Below are positions 32,671-41,967 of a stretch of DNA of 64,000 nucleotides, in pieces (positions within the stretch are counted from its first letter, which is position 1; every line of letters begins with the position of its first letter). Origin of the DNA: a virus; the IMG/VR virus record IMGVR_UViG_3300009158_000031, positions 1 to 64,000 of that record, one strand, 5' to 3'. Both the position numbers and the translations under genes were made by a program. The notes under the pieces were generated by a model. It was not told where the DNA came from. It searched no databases and saw only the letters and a list, made by a program, of their open reading frames with translations.

Positions 32671-34029
32671 ATGGATTATAACTCACTTAATTTTACACCT
32701 CTATTCGAAAAGAGCTTAGTAAGGGTTACTGCTGAATTTCACAGTGACAAGAGTAATAGTGCAGCACTTGAAACATTATCGAAGGATCTGAAGCGTAAGG
32801 TAACTCCTTCAGATCCTTCTTCTATGTCTTTCCAGTTGAAAAGAGATGAATCCGGAAAATTCACATTTTCTACTGGATTCTTGTTGTACCGAGATGCTCG
32901 GCTTACGTTAATAGATCTATTCAAATGGATGGAACGTAATTCAAAAACCGAAAGAACGGATAATCTTTATCTAGATCTTAAGTTTATTGATGTAATTTCA
33001 GGACCTTTCAAAGGAACTTTGTTTAATACATCTACAAAAATTGATTCAATTGATAAAATCAAATTCGCTTTAGGATTTGATGAAGATGCCGTGTATAAAG
33101 TTTTCCCATCTAGAAAGAATGGATTTAATTCTCAAACTATTCGAAATTTCGCACCTCAACAAAAGTTTTTAGTGAAAACTAAATACATAGATCCTACATC
33201 ATATGATATTCCAAACACTCTTAATAGTGGAGTAAACTTCGAAACTTTAACTGATGGATATGTTAGATTACAATATATTGGTGGAACTAAATATGAAGAA
33301 AAATCTAGTGAAATTCTTACAATCCTTAATCAATTCACGATCACTGCTTGGGATTCGGTTATTAATAAAACTTACACCAAAGACAATTTAGATAAATTTG
33401 TATCTATGTTATCAAGAACAAAAGGTGCAAGAGAAGCCTATTTAGATTATGATTTATTTCTTAAGAATTTTCCAAAAGTTAAATTTACGGTAGATCTATT
33501 AGGTGATAAGAAAATTCTTGAATCTTATTATGGAATTTTAAAAGATCGAGTATATGAGATATTCAGTAATATTACAATTGAAGGTGATTGCGATCTTAAT
33601 TATGATACTCTTCTTTGTACGTTTCAAATACGTTCAGCTAAATTTAGAGCTAACAAACTAGTTAAAATAGACTTTATTGATTGTGAAATTGCGAGTGGAT
33701 CTTTTGAAATGTGTGATTTTTATGATTGTCGATTAATTGATTCATCTTTAAATTATTGCAATTTATTTCTACATTCTATTGTTGATAGATCTAATATATT
33801 AGATTCCTTTGCAAATAGAACGGTTCAACTTAAAAATTGTGAAATTGATGGTATGAATACCGTTATTAATTGCGATGTTATTGGAGGACTAATTAAAAAA
33901 TGTAAAGTCGGTGAACATGCTAGCATTGCAAAAGATGTCGTTGTTATCGAATATTCACCAATCAAATCAGGGTATTTTGTTGCTGGTGATAGAGTAATTA
34001 TACCTACAAAAAAATTTAATACACTGTGA
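32671..34029 (+). CDS. Structural-module protein with pentapeptide-like C-terminal half
   Basis: This 452-aa protein has a mixed alpha/beta N-terminal region (SLVRVTAEFHSDKSNSAALE onward). From about residue 315 there are near-regular five-residue steps (CTFQIRSAKFRANKL, then IDFIDCEIASGSFEMCDFYD, then CRLIDSSLNYCNLF), consistent with a right-handed beta-helix of pentapeptide type. I recognise no known tail protein. It sits among baseplate genes, and its TGA overlaps the GTG start of the next gene. Confidence 0.6.
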   Translation: MDYNSLNFTPLFEKSLVRVTAEFHSDKSNSAALETLSKDLKRKVTPSDPSSMSFQLKRDESGKFTFSTGFLLYRDARLTLIDLFKWMERNSKTERTDNLYLDLKFIDVISGPFKGTLFNTSTKIDSIDKIKFALGFDEDAVYKVFPSRKNGFNSQTIRNFAPQQKFLVKTKYIDPTSYDIPNTLNSGVNFETLTDGYVRLQYIGGTKYEEKSSEILTILNQFTITAWDSVINKTYTKDNLDKFVSMLSRTKGAREAYLDYDLFLKNFPKVKFTVDLLGDKKILESYYGILKDRVYEIFSNITIEGDCDLNYDTLLCTFQIRSAKFRANKLVKIDFIDCEIASGSFEMCDFYDCRLIDSSLNYCNLFLHSIVDRSNILDSFANRTVQLKNCEIDGMNTVINCDVIGGLIKKCKVGEHASIAKDVVVIEYSPIKSGYFVAGDRVIIPTKKFNTL

Positions 34030-34811
34030 TAGACAATTGTAACGATCCAAATTCTCCGGCTGCAATAGCTTACGATCAATTCATATCGGATGTTCAACAA
34101 GAATTAAGTGTTGCTTGTGCTTTACCGTTCACAACACCAAGACCAGAAATTGAACGTATTATTAAGTATTCTGCTGATTGGTTCTATAAAAAATACGAAG
34201 ATGCGGTTGAGGAAAAATACTACATTATTCCTGTAACCTGGTTTAGTTTACCTCAATTTAAAAGAGAAAGATCTATAACTCTTCCTGATTGTGTTTTTTC
34301 CGTTTTCTCTGTTAAAAAGCTAAGAGAAGATTTTGGACGTAATATGACATTTGATGGTACTGCCGATTTTGGTATTGAACGTTTGTTCTTATCAGATTCT
34401 GTTTCATTAGGTCAAGGAACGGAAAACTTAATGTATTACACATTGAACATGTATTGGTTAGACGTTGCATCGCATATAATCAATCACACCATCAGTTTTA
34501 ATTATAACCGTAATACTCATAAATTATTCTTTCCTGGACAAACTCCGGATAGAGATTGTGTGTTACATACATATACTAAGCTACCAATTGATATGTTAAT
34601 GAGAGATGAATTATTCTTTCGTTATGTAGTAGCTAAATGTAAAATGCAATTATCTAGAGTAATTGGAACATTTGACTTTAATCTTCCTGGAGGAATAAAA
34701 ATTAATTTCGATTTGATTCGAGGTGAAGGTGAAAGTGCTCTAGAAAAGATTGAAGAAGAAATCAAATCCGAAGAAGGAATGGATTTTTTCTTTACATCTG
34801 GAGGATCTTAA
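34026..34811 (+). CDS. Putative virion structural protein
   Basis: The start is GTG at 34026, overlapping the previous stop (GTGA); no ATG fits for a long way. This 261-aa protein has an N-terminal helix pair (IERIIKYSADWFYKKYEDAV), an aromatic beta-rich middle (YYTLNMYWLDVASHIINHTI), then a helical acidic end. Its place just before gp25- and gp6-like genes suggests a baseplate or neck role. I recognise no specific family. Confidence 0.6.
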   Translation: MIDNCNDPNSPAAIAYDQFISDVQQELSVACALPFTTPRPEIERIIKYSADWFYKKYEDAVEEKYYIIPVTWFSLPQFKRERSITLPDCVFSVFSVKKLREDFGRNMTFDGTADFGIERLFLSDSVSLGQGTENLMYYTLNMYWLDVASHIINHTISFNYNRNTHKLFFPGQTPDRDCVLHTYTKLPIDMLMRDELFFRYVVAKCKMQLSRVIGTFDFNLPGGIKINFDLIRGEGESALEKIEEEIKSEEGMDFFFTSGGS

Positions 34812-34878
34812 TATACATCGAGACGATCATACCGGATCATCTAATGAAACGAAAATAAACCTAAAAGAATTAATATTA

Positions 34879-35247
34879 ATGGCAATTGACATATACTTAA
34901 GGATCCCTACCGATCCTAATTATGACCCAACGCAAATTGATGGCGATGACGAATTTCAACAATTTTTACAATTGATAGAAATGCTATTGACTACAAAAAG
35001 AGGTGAAGTTTTAGGTAATCCTGGTTTAGGTTGTAATTTAGAGCAATTTCTTTGGAATGAACAAATAACGTCTAGTGCAGTTAAGACTGAGATAATGACG
35101 CAAATTTTAGATTTTGGAAGTGATTATGGTACTAGAATTTCGTATGATATTGATGTCAATTTCATTGCAGGACCTATTACCGATAGTATTTTAGTAGATG
35201 TTTATATTGAAGATCAAAAAGTCTTAGGTATTGCAGCAACCCCTTAA
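34879..35247 (+). CDS. Baseplate wedge protein, gp25/GPW-like
   Basis: With ATG at 34879 (MAIDIYLRIPTD) the product is 122 aa, the usual length for T4 gp25. Typical features are LRIPTDPNYDPTQIDGDDEF, then LLTTKRGEVLGNPGLGCNLE (the family's l.t..GErv..P.fGs.l), then FLWNE. It ends with strands that include IDVNFIAGPITDSILVDVYI. gp25 nucleates sheath assembly on the baseplate. An earlier in-frame start at 34750 falls inside the upstream gene. It precedes a gp6-like gene, the standard order. Confidence 0.83.
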   Translation: MAIDIYLRIPTDPNYDPTQIDGDDEFQQFLQLIEMLLTTKRGEVLGNPGLGCNLEQFLWNEQITSSAVKTEIMTQILDFGSDYGTRISYDIDVNFIAGPITDSILVDVYIEDQKVLGIAATP

Positions 35248-35267
35248 TAACATGAATAGATATAATA

Positions 35268-37043
35268 ATGGCAAAGCTTAACAAGATATTCACACCCAAT
35301 AGGATTGGATACCAACAACTTATTAATGATACATACCTTTACCTGATAGATACTTACTCTCAGGCACAAACTGTATTTTCTAAGGCTTCGCCTTATGGAC
35401 AATTACTTGATGTAATTAATAACTTCTCTCAGCTATTCTTCTTATATTTAGAAGATGCGATAGTGGAAAATAACATATTAACTGCACAGAAACAAAAATC
35501 TATTTATGGATTATCCCGATTAGTTGGGCACAATCCAACTAGAGCACTTTCTGCACAAGGAACTATTCGAGTTAAAATGAAACCTGGTGCTCAATCTGAT
35601 GTTAATGCGTCTTACCTTTTATTTCTTAATAAGAGTAAATTAAATTGCATAAATAATGGATTAGATTATTTTGTCCAAATGGGTAATGCTCTAGGTAATA
35701 CTAAAATAGATTCAAACAATATTGGATTTACTAGTTTTAAATTAATTCAAGGTATATTAGATACGCAAACCGCTATATCTAATGGAGATCCTCTACAAAC
35801 TTATAATTTCCAAACCGATAGACCTATAGAAAACGATATGGTTTATGTTTTTGTTAATGGAGAACCTTTTGATATTAAAGACTCTCTATACGATATGACT
35901 AGAGATCAAAAGCAATGTATGGTTAAAACTGGTGTTGCCGGTGGTATTGACGTTATTTTTGGAAATGAAGATTATGGATACATTCCTCCTTTTGGTAATA
36001 AAATTATGGTTGAATATGTAAAAACTGATGGTTTTCAAGGAAATATTTTTGGAAAAGGTAATTCAATACAATTCAAATGGGCAGATCCTGCATATACTAA
36101 TACCGGAGAAGAAATTGATATTAATGAATTTTTTATAACAGAAATAGAAAAACCTCTTATTTTAGGTGCAGATGAAGAACCGGTAGAATTAACAAAACTA
36201 ATTGCTCCTAAAACTTCTAGATCTTTTGTCCTAGCAAATCCAGACAATTACGTTAATTTACTTTCAAGATTTAATTATTCATATGTGGATGCATATACTA
36301 CAAAAGATGATGGATTCGTTGCAGATGACAATGTGATTTATTTATTTTTGCTACCAGATATTTCTAGAAGATTATCCAAAAATGCAGATTATTTTACAAC
36401 AGATATCAAAAACTTCTATTTAGATACAGATGAAAAAGATGCAATTATTTCATATATTAATCAAAGTGGAAGACAGATAATTTCAACAGAATTAAGTGTT
36501 GTTGATCCGGTTATTAAAAAATATGCGGTAAATGTTTTTCTTAGAGTATTTGATACGGTAGATACAACAACGATTAAAAATGACGTTATCAATCAAATAA
36601 CAAATTACTTAATTAATGTTACTCGAAGAGACAGAGTTCCTAAATCGGATTTGGTTGCTATTATTGAGGCAATTAACGGAGTAGATTCAGTAGATGTAAC
36701 TTTCGTTTCTCAAGAAAATGAAGATGCAATTATTGATGGATTTTATTATAGAGTAGAAAAGACCTCTTCTATAGTTAGATCATTAACAACCGAGACTTTA
36801 AAGAAAATAACGGTTGCACCTGGTCAAAATCCCAATTTAGGATTAGACGAATTTGGTGATATTGTTATCGAACAAAATGAAGTACCTATTATTAGAGGTG
36901 GATGGTATGATCGAAATAATAATTTCTATGAAGAAGGATTAAGTGAAAGAGATTTCTCTTCGGTTAACGTCATCATAAAAAGTGTAATTCCGGAAACTCT
37001 ATCTACTAGAATAACCATGAAAAATAAAGATGCCATTAAATAA
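35268..37043 (+). CDS. Baseplate wedge protein, gp6/baseplate J-like
   Basis: This 591-aa protein begins with helical IGYQQLINDTYLYLIDTYSQ and LYLEDAIVENNILTAQKQKS, then IYGLSRLVGHNPTRALSAQG and TIRVKMKPG. That opening is characteristic of gp6/gpJ wedge proteins. The C-terminal third (VINQITNYLINVTRRDRVPK, then SDLVAIIEAINGVDSVDV) matches the domain that dimerises round the hub. It lies directly after the gp25-like gene, as in T4-like and P2-like phages, and is part of the inner baseplate ring. Confidence 0.82.
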   Translation: MAKLNKIFTPNRIGYQQLINDTYLYLIDTYSQAQTVFSKASPYGQLLDVINNFSQLFFLYLEDAIVENNILTAQKQKSIYGLSRLVGHNPTRALSAQGTIRVKMKPGAQSDVNASYLLFLNKSKLNCINNGLDYFVQMGNALGNTKIDSNNIGFTSFKLIQGILDTQTAISNGDPLQTYNFQTDRPIENDMVYVFVNGEPFDIKDSLYDMTRDQKQCMVKTGVAGGIDVIFGNEDYGYIPPFGNKIMVEYVKTDGFQGNIFGKGNSIQFKWADPAYTNTGEEIDINEFFITEIEKPLILGADEEPVELTKLIAPKTSRSFVLANPDNYVNLLSRFNYSYVDAYTTKDDGFVADDNVIYLFLLPDISRRLSKNADYFTTDIKNFYLDTDEKDAIISYINQSGRQIISTELSVVDPVIKKYAVNVFLRVFDTVDTTTIKNDVINQITNYLINVTRRDRVPKSDLVAIIEAINGVDSVDVTFVSQENEDAIIDGFYYRVEKTSSIVRSLTTETLKKITVAPGQNPNLGLDEFGDIVIEQNEVPIIRGGWYDRNNNFYEEGLSERDFSSVNVIIKSVIPETLSTRITMKNKDAIK

Positions 37044-37291
37044 TGTATAAAGACAGTATCTATACGAAGATGTTAAATGAATCTTCTAATTTAAAATATA
37101 AAGGATTTGAGTATCAGAATACAAATATAATGGAAAAATTTGTTTCTAACCGAATGACCGGAAATCCAATAATGGCTGGATTTCTTAAATTACTTAGTCC
37201 AATTTTTATAAATTGGCTAGAATCTGTTAAAAGAGTTCAATTCTTTTACAACTACATAATTGATAAAAACGATAATAGTATAAACCGATAA
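37043..37291 (+). CDS. Small baseplate-operon protein
   Basis: This 82-aa basic protein starts at an ATG that overlaps the gp6-like stop (TAATG), and its own stop overlaps the next start. It has an amphipathic C-terminal part (GFLKLLSPIFINWLESVKRV). Its MLNES near residue 10 resembles the LNE|S site of the packaged proteins, but the surrounding aromatic motif is missing. The function is unknown. Confidence 0.6.
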   Translation: MYKDSIYTKMLNESSNLKYKGFEYQNTNIMEKFVSNRMTGNPIMAGFLKLLSPIFINWLESVKRVQFFYNYIIDKNDNSINR

Positions 37292-40200
37292 TGTTCAAAT
37301 ATCTTAATTTTTTTAGTAAAGATGGTGAATATCTTTCATTTGATTACGACGAGACTACTGATTTTTGGTCTGGTCGAATTGACATGAATACGGTTTCTCA
37401 AGGACTAATAGAAGACTACCAAATTTATATAATGGAAGAGGTTTGGAATCCAAACCCTGGCCAAATCGAATATAGCTGGCCAAGATTGTCTACGATCGAT
37501 GGTGTTCGAGCTTACTTCAATGCCGATGGTATAGCAAAACCTCTATCGGATTATTCACCAGAATCATATGATGTTACTCAGATATTTATGTATGATCCAA
37601 TATCATCTACTCCGGCAGATGGTTTGAATCAAGTTCCAGAACCTTATGTAAAATCTGATTATGAATTAGGTGGTACTCCAGGAGCAACAGGAACTTATAT
37701 AATTAATCAAATATATGGTAATCCTTATTCATCTGGATCTACTGCAGTCGGTCAACAACCAATAACTATAGGTGCAACTATTGGATATGGATATAGCAAT
37801 ATAGGAGATTATCAACATGGATCTACCGGAGATTATCCATACATATCATATACAAATAATCCTTATAATAGAGCAATGCAAATCAATCTGGCTTTTAGAC
37901 CAGATGATGAAGATGCCTATAAAACATACTTATTTCTTGAAACTTTAGGAGGAACCGCTTTCGCTAAAATTGAAATATATGGTGAAGGTCTAAATGAAGA
38001 TGAACGTCTTCGTGCATTATTAGAAACTTTAGGTTATGATATTCTACCGAGTGATTCTATAATATTTGATTCATCAGATGTTAATGAACCAAACCCGGAT
38101 TGGAATTTGATTAACCGAAAGAGAAAAGAACTCATAAATGAACATTCGAATATCTTTCCTTTCTTAGGTTCCTATAAAGCCCTGATTAATATTATTAAGT
38201 TTTATGGATATCAAAATGTAAGAGTTAAAGAATATTGGAAGAATGTAGATTTACAATCTAAGAATTATGGAAAGGTTCGCCAAACAAATATTATTGATAT
38301 ATTTTCACCAGCTGCTAATTTCAATGATGCTAGAACTTTACCTAGTAAAATATACAAGAAGACTAATCAATTCGGTTTATTCTATGACATAACTGAGGCA
38401 ACTAATGAATTTGATGATGATGGATTGCCTATCGTAAAGGAATCCTTTACTTTTACTATTCAAGAAGTTTTAATTAAGCTATTTGCTTTAAAGAAAAAGC
38501 TAGAACAATTCTTTCTTCCACTCAATACCAGAATTATTGATATTGTTGGCGAAGCTATTTACTTTGCTAAATATGATATTAATGTTTGGAATGACCAATC
38601 AAGAATTGAAGCTGTTAGTTTAGGAATCAATCCAACAATAAGTATTATTCCTGGAATAACTGGTCAAATAGAAGATCTTCGTCCTCTATATTTCTATGGA
38701 GCGGCAGTTGGTCCAGATCTTACTGTAGGCGGAACTTCTAATTATTACTCATGGAATATTCAAGTAGGAAATACGGCTAGTACTGTAGGTCCTTTGAGTT
38801 CTATACAAACCTATTATTTGGATCTAGTTCCTGCCGGATCTACAACATATTATCGAGTTGCTACTACTGTTAAGACTGATGATGATAATGGAAAACAAAT
38901 TTATCCGGCAAATGTTATTGTTGATAAAATGATAACCGATTGGAAAGGTGCTACTGAATCAGTATTCCGTAATTATAACATTTTTCAAGAAGGAGGAACT
39001 AGTGGAGTAATGCGAATCGTATCTACAATCGAAGGTGCTAGTGGAACAGTATTTGCTGGATGGTATTCTAATACAACTACCGCAATTCCTTCAGGAACTT
39101 ACCTATCACCTGGACTTACTGGTGGTACTGCAACATATATTGATATTTCCCCAAACGGAACATTCGGTCCAACCGGTGCATCTATTGGATATTATGGAAG
39201 TGCATTCATTGGATATTTCGATGGATTAAACCGAACAGTATACGAACTTAATGATGAACCTGATATTCCGGTTGGATATTCAATAGTTCTTCAAAATGAT
39301 ACATTTGATTTAACATGGGATGAAGCTGAAGTATCATATAATCAATTAGATATCGTTGGATCAACCGGTCCAAGTGCTGGATCTGGATATACTTTATTCT
39401 CATCATTTGATAATAGCTATGAAGTTACTGGATGGACATCGGTGAGTGGTGGACCTACTGGAGCTTATCCTATAGGTGCAACCTACATTAGTATACCGGT
39501 AGTTCAAGGTGCCACAGATTTTCCAACATCCCTTTATCCATACACAAATCAATATTCTTGGTATAATGTCGGTGATAGAGGATTCGTTGAATTAGAATGG
39601 AAAATTGAAATGGTTCCTGGAGCCGGTGCTACATTTACTCATACGTCACCAAGATTATCTGCAAGAGATGGATATCAATATCCTATAATCCTACCTTATG
39701 TTGGTAAATATCGAGTTACCCTTAAGATGTGGGATCTTTGGAATAATATGTCAATTAGAGTGAATGATGATTTCATTACGGTTAACGAAAGTGGAGCATC
39801 TGACTTTATTGGATGGTATCAGCAATTACAGAAATCCTACAATTGGAATGATGCTGATAGAAGATATCCAGTACAAAGTGATTATTCAATATTATCAGAA
39901 GAATGGAAAGATTCACATAAACCAGTTTTACGATGGAAAGATTATAATTCTACATGGGCATTACCTTTCCATCCTAATGAAGAGATTGGTATGTGTGACC
40001 TTACATATGACACATTAGACACAATCGAATTTTATCAATCTAAAACTAATACTAATTACGTCGATAATTACATTGACAAATTTCCTTACACATGGGATCT
40101 AGTAGGTGATTGGATGTCATGGTTCGATGGTTATCATTTATGGTGGGATGGAACTGGACCCAAGTTCAGTCAAGCTATTGTAAATTCTTTAGGTTATCAA

Positions 40201-41376
40201 ACTGGATCTACTGGATCTACTGCATATATGTATGTGTCTAGAGGAAACAGTACATTAAATATAAATGAAGGAACTCAAATACTTTGGACTGATGGTCCAA
40301 CAGGATTTAGTGGTCCAACCGGTGCTAGTGCTGCTCCATCTGGAGGAACTGGATCTATCATTTATTCTGCATCTAATGCTAGGGTTTATGTTTGGAATGG
40401 AACCGAATGGAAATATAGTAATGAGGATCTAGATGGTATTGCGATTCCTAATGTAACTTCCGGTTCAACTTCAGGATATATTGAAGCCATTAAGAAGATA
40501 AATGGTATTGGAGAAACTAATCCACATAACGTATTCCCTGATCTAATTGGATATTACGATGAGGTTTATGATACAAGCTACATACCTCAACCTAGAATTA
40601 CTTTAGTATCGAGAGATTATAGTCATAAAGGTCAATATAAATTCAATTATGGATTTAATTATGCTATACCGGCTGGAGGAACTATGATCGCTGGTACCGG
40701 TACAGTAACTTCATTTGAAACTCCGTTCTTTGGATATGCTGGAGATATGCCCGCCACATTTGAAATTTATGAAATCAACGGATATTCTTCTATTTTAATA
40801 GGACCAACCACTTCAACCGGAATGATAGATCCATTTGTTACTGGAGCAACTAATTTAATAGATCTAGCTAAGTACTTAAATGAGGCATCTGATTTAGGTT
40901 ATCCTGGTTTGATGGAGTATACATATAATACTGTATATTCAGCACCTGGATGGACCGGTGGAGCAGGACCTACTTCGTCAATACCTGTAAAAATACAGGC
41001 AATTGCCAAAGCCTTTACTTCCCCATTTCATGTAGATGTTGAATATACTGGTAACATTGTAGGTACAACTTATGGAAGACCATCAATACAAAATATTGAT
41101 TGGGATGCTATTAGAATACTTAAATATCGTGAAATTCTACCAAGAATGACACTTTTGAGCTTCTGTTATGATAATTCAAAAATGAAAGGAAAGAAAAATC
41201 CTGTATGGATTATCACAAGAGAAGGAAGTAATTCTACTGAGAATATATACTATAATAATCAGTACTTTTCGTACTTATTTAGAGATTCAGGAGATTATAC
41301 AATATCTCTTCAACTTGAAGATACTAACGGAAACATAAGTAAAATAGATAAAAAACAAATAATAAAAATTGTATAA
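37291..41376 (+). CDS. Large tail/baseplate structural protein with PKD/Ig-like domains
   Basis: This 1361-aa protein has an N-terminal third with aromatic, Gly/Ser-rich beta structure and a helical KRKELINEHSNIFPFLGSYK region near residue 285. Much of the middle is Thr/Gly/Ser/Pro-rich, as in fibres. Two segments look like PKD or Ig-like folds: ILPYVGKYRVTLKMWDLWNN near residue 805, and the C-terminal YLFRDSGDYTISLQLEDTNG. It follows wedge genes and probably forms the outer baseplate or a tail fibre. The T4 counterpart is unclear. Confidence 0.65.
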   Translation: MFKYLNFFSKDGEYLSFDYDETTDFWSGRIDMNTVSQGLIEDYQIYIMEEVWNPNPGQIEYSWPRLSTIDGVRAYFNADGIAKPLSDYSPESYDVTQIFMYDPISSTPADGLNQVPEPYVKSDYELGGTPGATGTYIINQIYGNPYSSGSTAVGQQPITIGATIGYGYSNIGDYQHGSTGDYPYISYTNNPYNRAMQINLAFRPDDEDAYKTYLFLETLGGTAFAKIEIYGEGLNEDERLRALLETLGYDILPSDSIIFDSSDVNEPNPDWNLINRKRKELINEHSNIFPFLGSYKALINIIKFYGYQNVRVKEYWKNVDLQSKNYGKVRQTNIIDIFSPAANFNDARTLPSKIYKKTNQFGLFYDITEATNEFDDDGLPIVKESFTFTIQEVLIKLFALKKKLEQFFLPLNTRIIDIVGEAIYFAKYDINVWNDQSRIEAVSLGINPTISIIPGITGQIEDLRPLYFYGAAVGPDLTVGGTSNYYSWNIQVGNTASTVGPLSSIQTYYLDLVPAGSTTYYRVATTVKTDDDNGKQIYPANVIVDKMITDWKGATESVFRNYNIFQEGGTSGVMRIVSTIEGASGTVFAGWYSNTTTAIPSGTYLSPGLTGGTATYIDISPNGTFGPTGASIGYYGSAFIGYFDGLNRTVYELNDEPDIPVGYSIVLQNDTFDLTWDEAEVSYNQLDIVGSTGPSAGSGYTLFSSFDNSYEVTGWTSVSGGPTGAYPIGATYISIPVVQGATDFPTSLYPYTNQYSWYNVGDRGFVELEWKIEMVPGAGATFTHTSPRLSARDGYQYPIILPYVGKYRVTLKMWDLWNNMSIRVNDDFITVNESGASDFIGWYQQLQKSYNWNDADRRYPVQSDYSILSEEWKDSHKPVLRWKDYNSTWALPFHPNEEIGMCDLTYDTLDTIEFYQSKTNTNYVDNYIDKFPYTWDLVGDWMSWFDGYHLWWDGTGPKFSQAIVNSLGYQTGSTGSTAYMYVSRGNSTLNINEGTQILWTDGPTGFSGPTGASAAPSGGTGSIIYSASNARVYVWNGTEWKYSNEDLDGIAIPNVTSGSTSGYIEAIKKINGIGETNPHNVFPDLIGYYDEVYDTSYIPQPRITLVSRDYSHKGQYKFNYGFNYAIPAGGTMIAGTGTVTSFETPFFGYAGDMPATFEIYEINGYSSILIGPTTSTGMIDPFVTGATNLIDLAKYLNEASDLGYPGLMEYTYNTVYSAPGWTGGAGPTSSIPVKIQAIAKAFTSPFHVDVEYTGNIVGTTYGRPSIQNIDWDAIRILKYREILPRMTLLSFCYDNSKMKGKKNPVWIITREGSNSTENIYYNNQYFSYLFRDSGDYTISLQLEDTNGNISKIDKKQIIKIV

Positions 41377-41379
41377 AAA

Positions 41380-41952
41380 ATGAGTATTTCAATAACCTCG
41401 CTTAACGGAACTGATGCACTATCATCATCTAGAATAACCATTAACGACAACTTTGCAACAATTAGTGATGCATTAAATTCAGTACTCGCTATCATTGATA
41501 TTTCAACCGGTAAGATTAATAATTCTGCCTATGGAAGTGATAACGATATTGAAACCGAAGATCTAATTGTTAGAGGATCAACTGGTGGTGGTATTACAGT
41601 TATTACCGGAAGTGTTACAGTCAATAATGGAAATGTAATTTCTGGTGGATATGTTGAATTAGGTTCTGGATCAAATGTTAGATTTGAAAAAATTAACAGA
41701 GTATTTAACAGTTCTCCATCATCTACTATTCCGATAATTAATTTCTCGGGAACTGCTGGAACTGGTGGTGTTGGACCTGTTGGTGCAATGATTCTTCCTC
41801 GTTTAGCACTTGCTGATATTATAGACATTCGTTACCCACAAATTGGTGCGGTTGTTAATGTTGTTACTGGTGCTAGTTGCTATCCAGTAATATGTACACA
41901 ATCTGGAACTACTGGAACTTGGAAACCGCTTACCTTAGGTACAGCAATATAA
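41380..41952 (+). CDS. Small fibre/structural protein
   Basis: This 190-aa protein begins MSISITSLNGTDALSSSRIT, then INDNFATISDALN, a short helical start common in phage fibre N-termini. It continues as a Gly/Thr/Ser/Val-rich beta region and ends with VNVVTGASCYPVICTQSGTT. It probably forms part of a trimeric fibre or whisker. It has no enzymatic motif. Confidence 0.6.
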   Translation: MSISITSLNGTDALSSSRITINDNFATISDALNSVLAIIDISTGKINNSAYGSDNDIETEDLIVRGSTGGGITVITGSVTVNNGNVISGGYVELGSGSNVRFEKINRVFNSSPSSTIPIINFSGTAGTGGVGPVGAMILPRLALADIIDIRYPQIGAVVNVVTGASCYPVICTQSGTTGTWKPLTLGTAI

Positions 41953-41967
41953 TAAAATTAATAATTA

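Noticed and set aside
34750-34878. N-terminal extension of the gp25-like protein
   Set aside because: It overlaps the preceding gene, and the gp25 family begins close to MAIDIYLRIPTD at 34879; the total of 122 aa matches gp25.
37043-37291. LNE|S-like site as evidence that this small protein is capsid-targeted
   Set aside because: The aromatic-x-x-Phe context before the site is missing and the gene is embedded between baseplate genes by one-base overlaps, so the match is probably chance.
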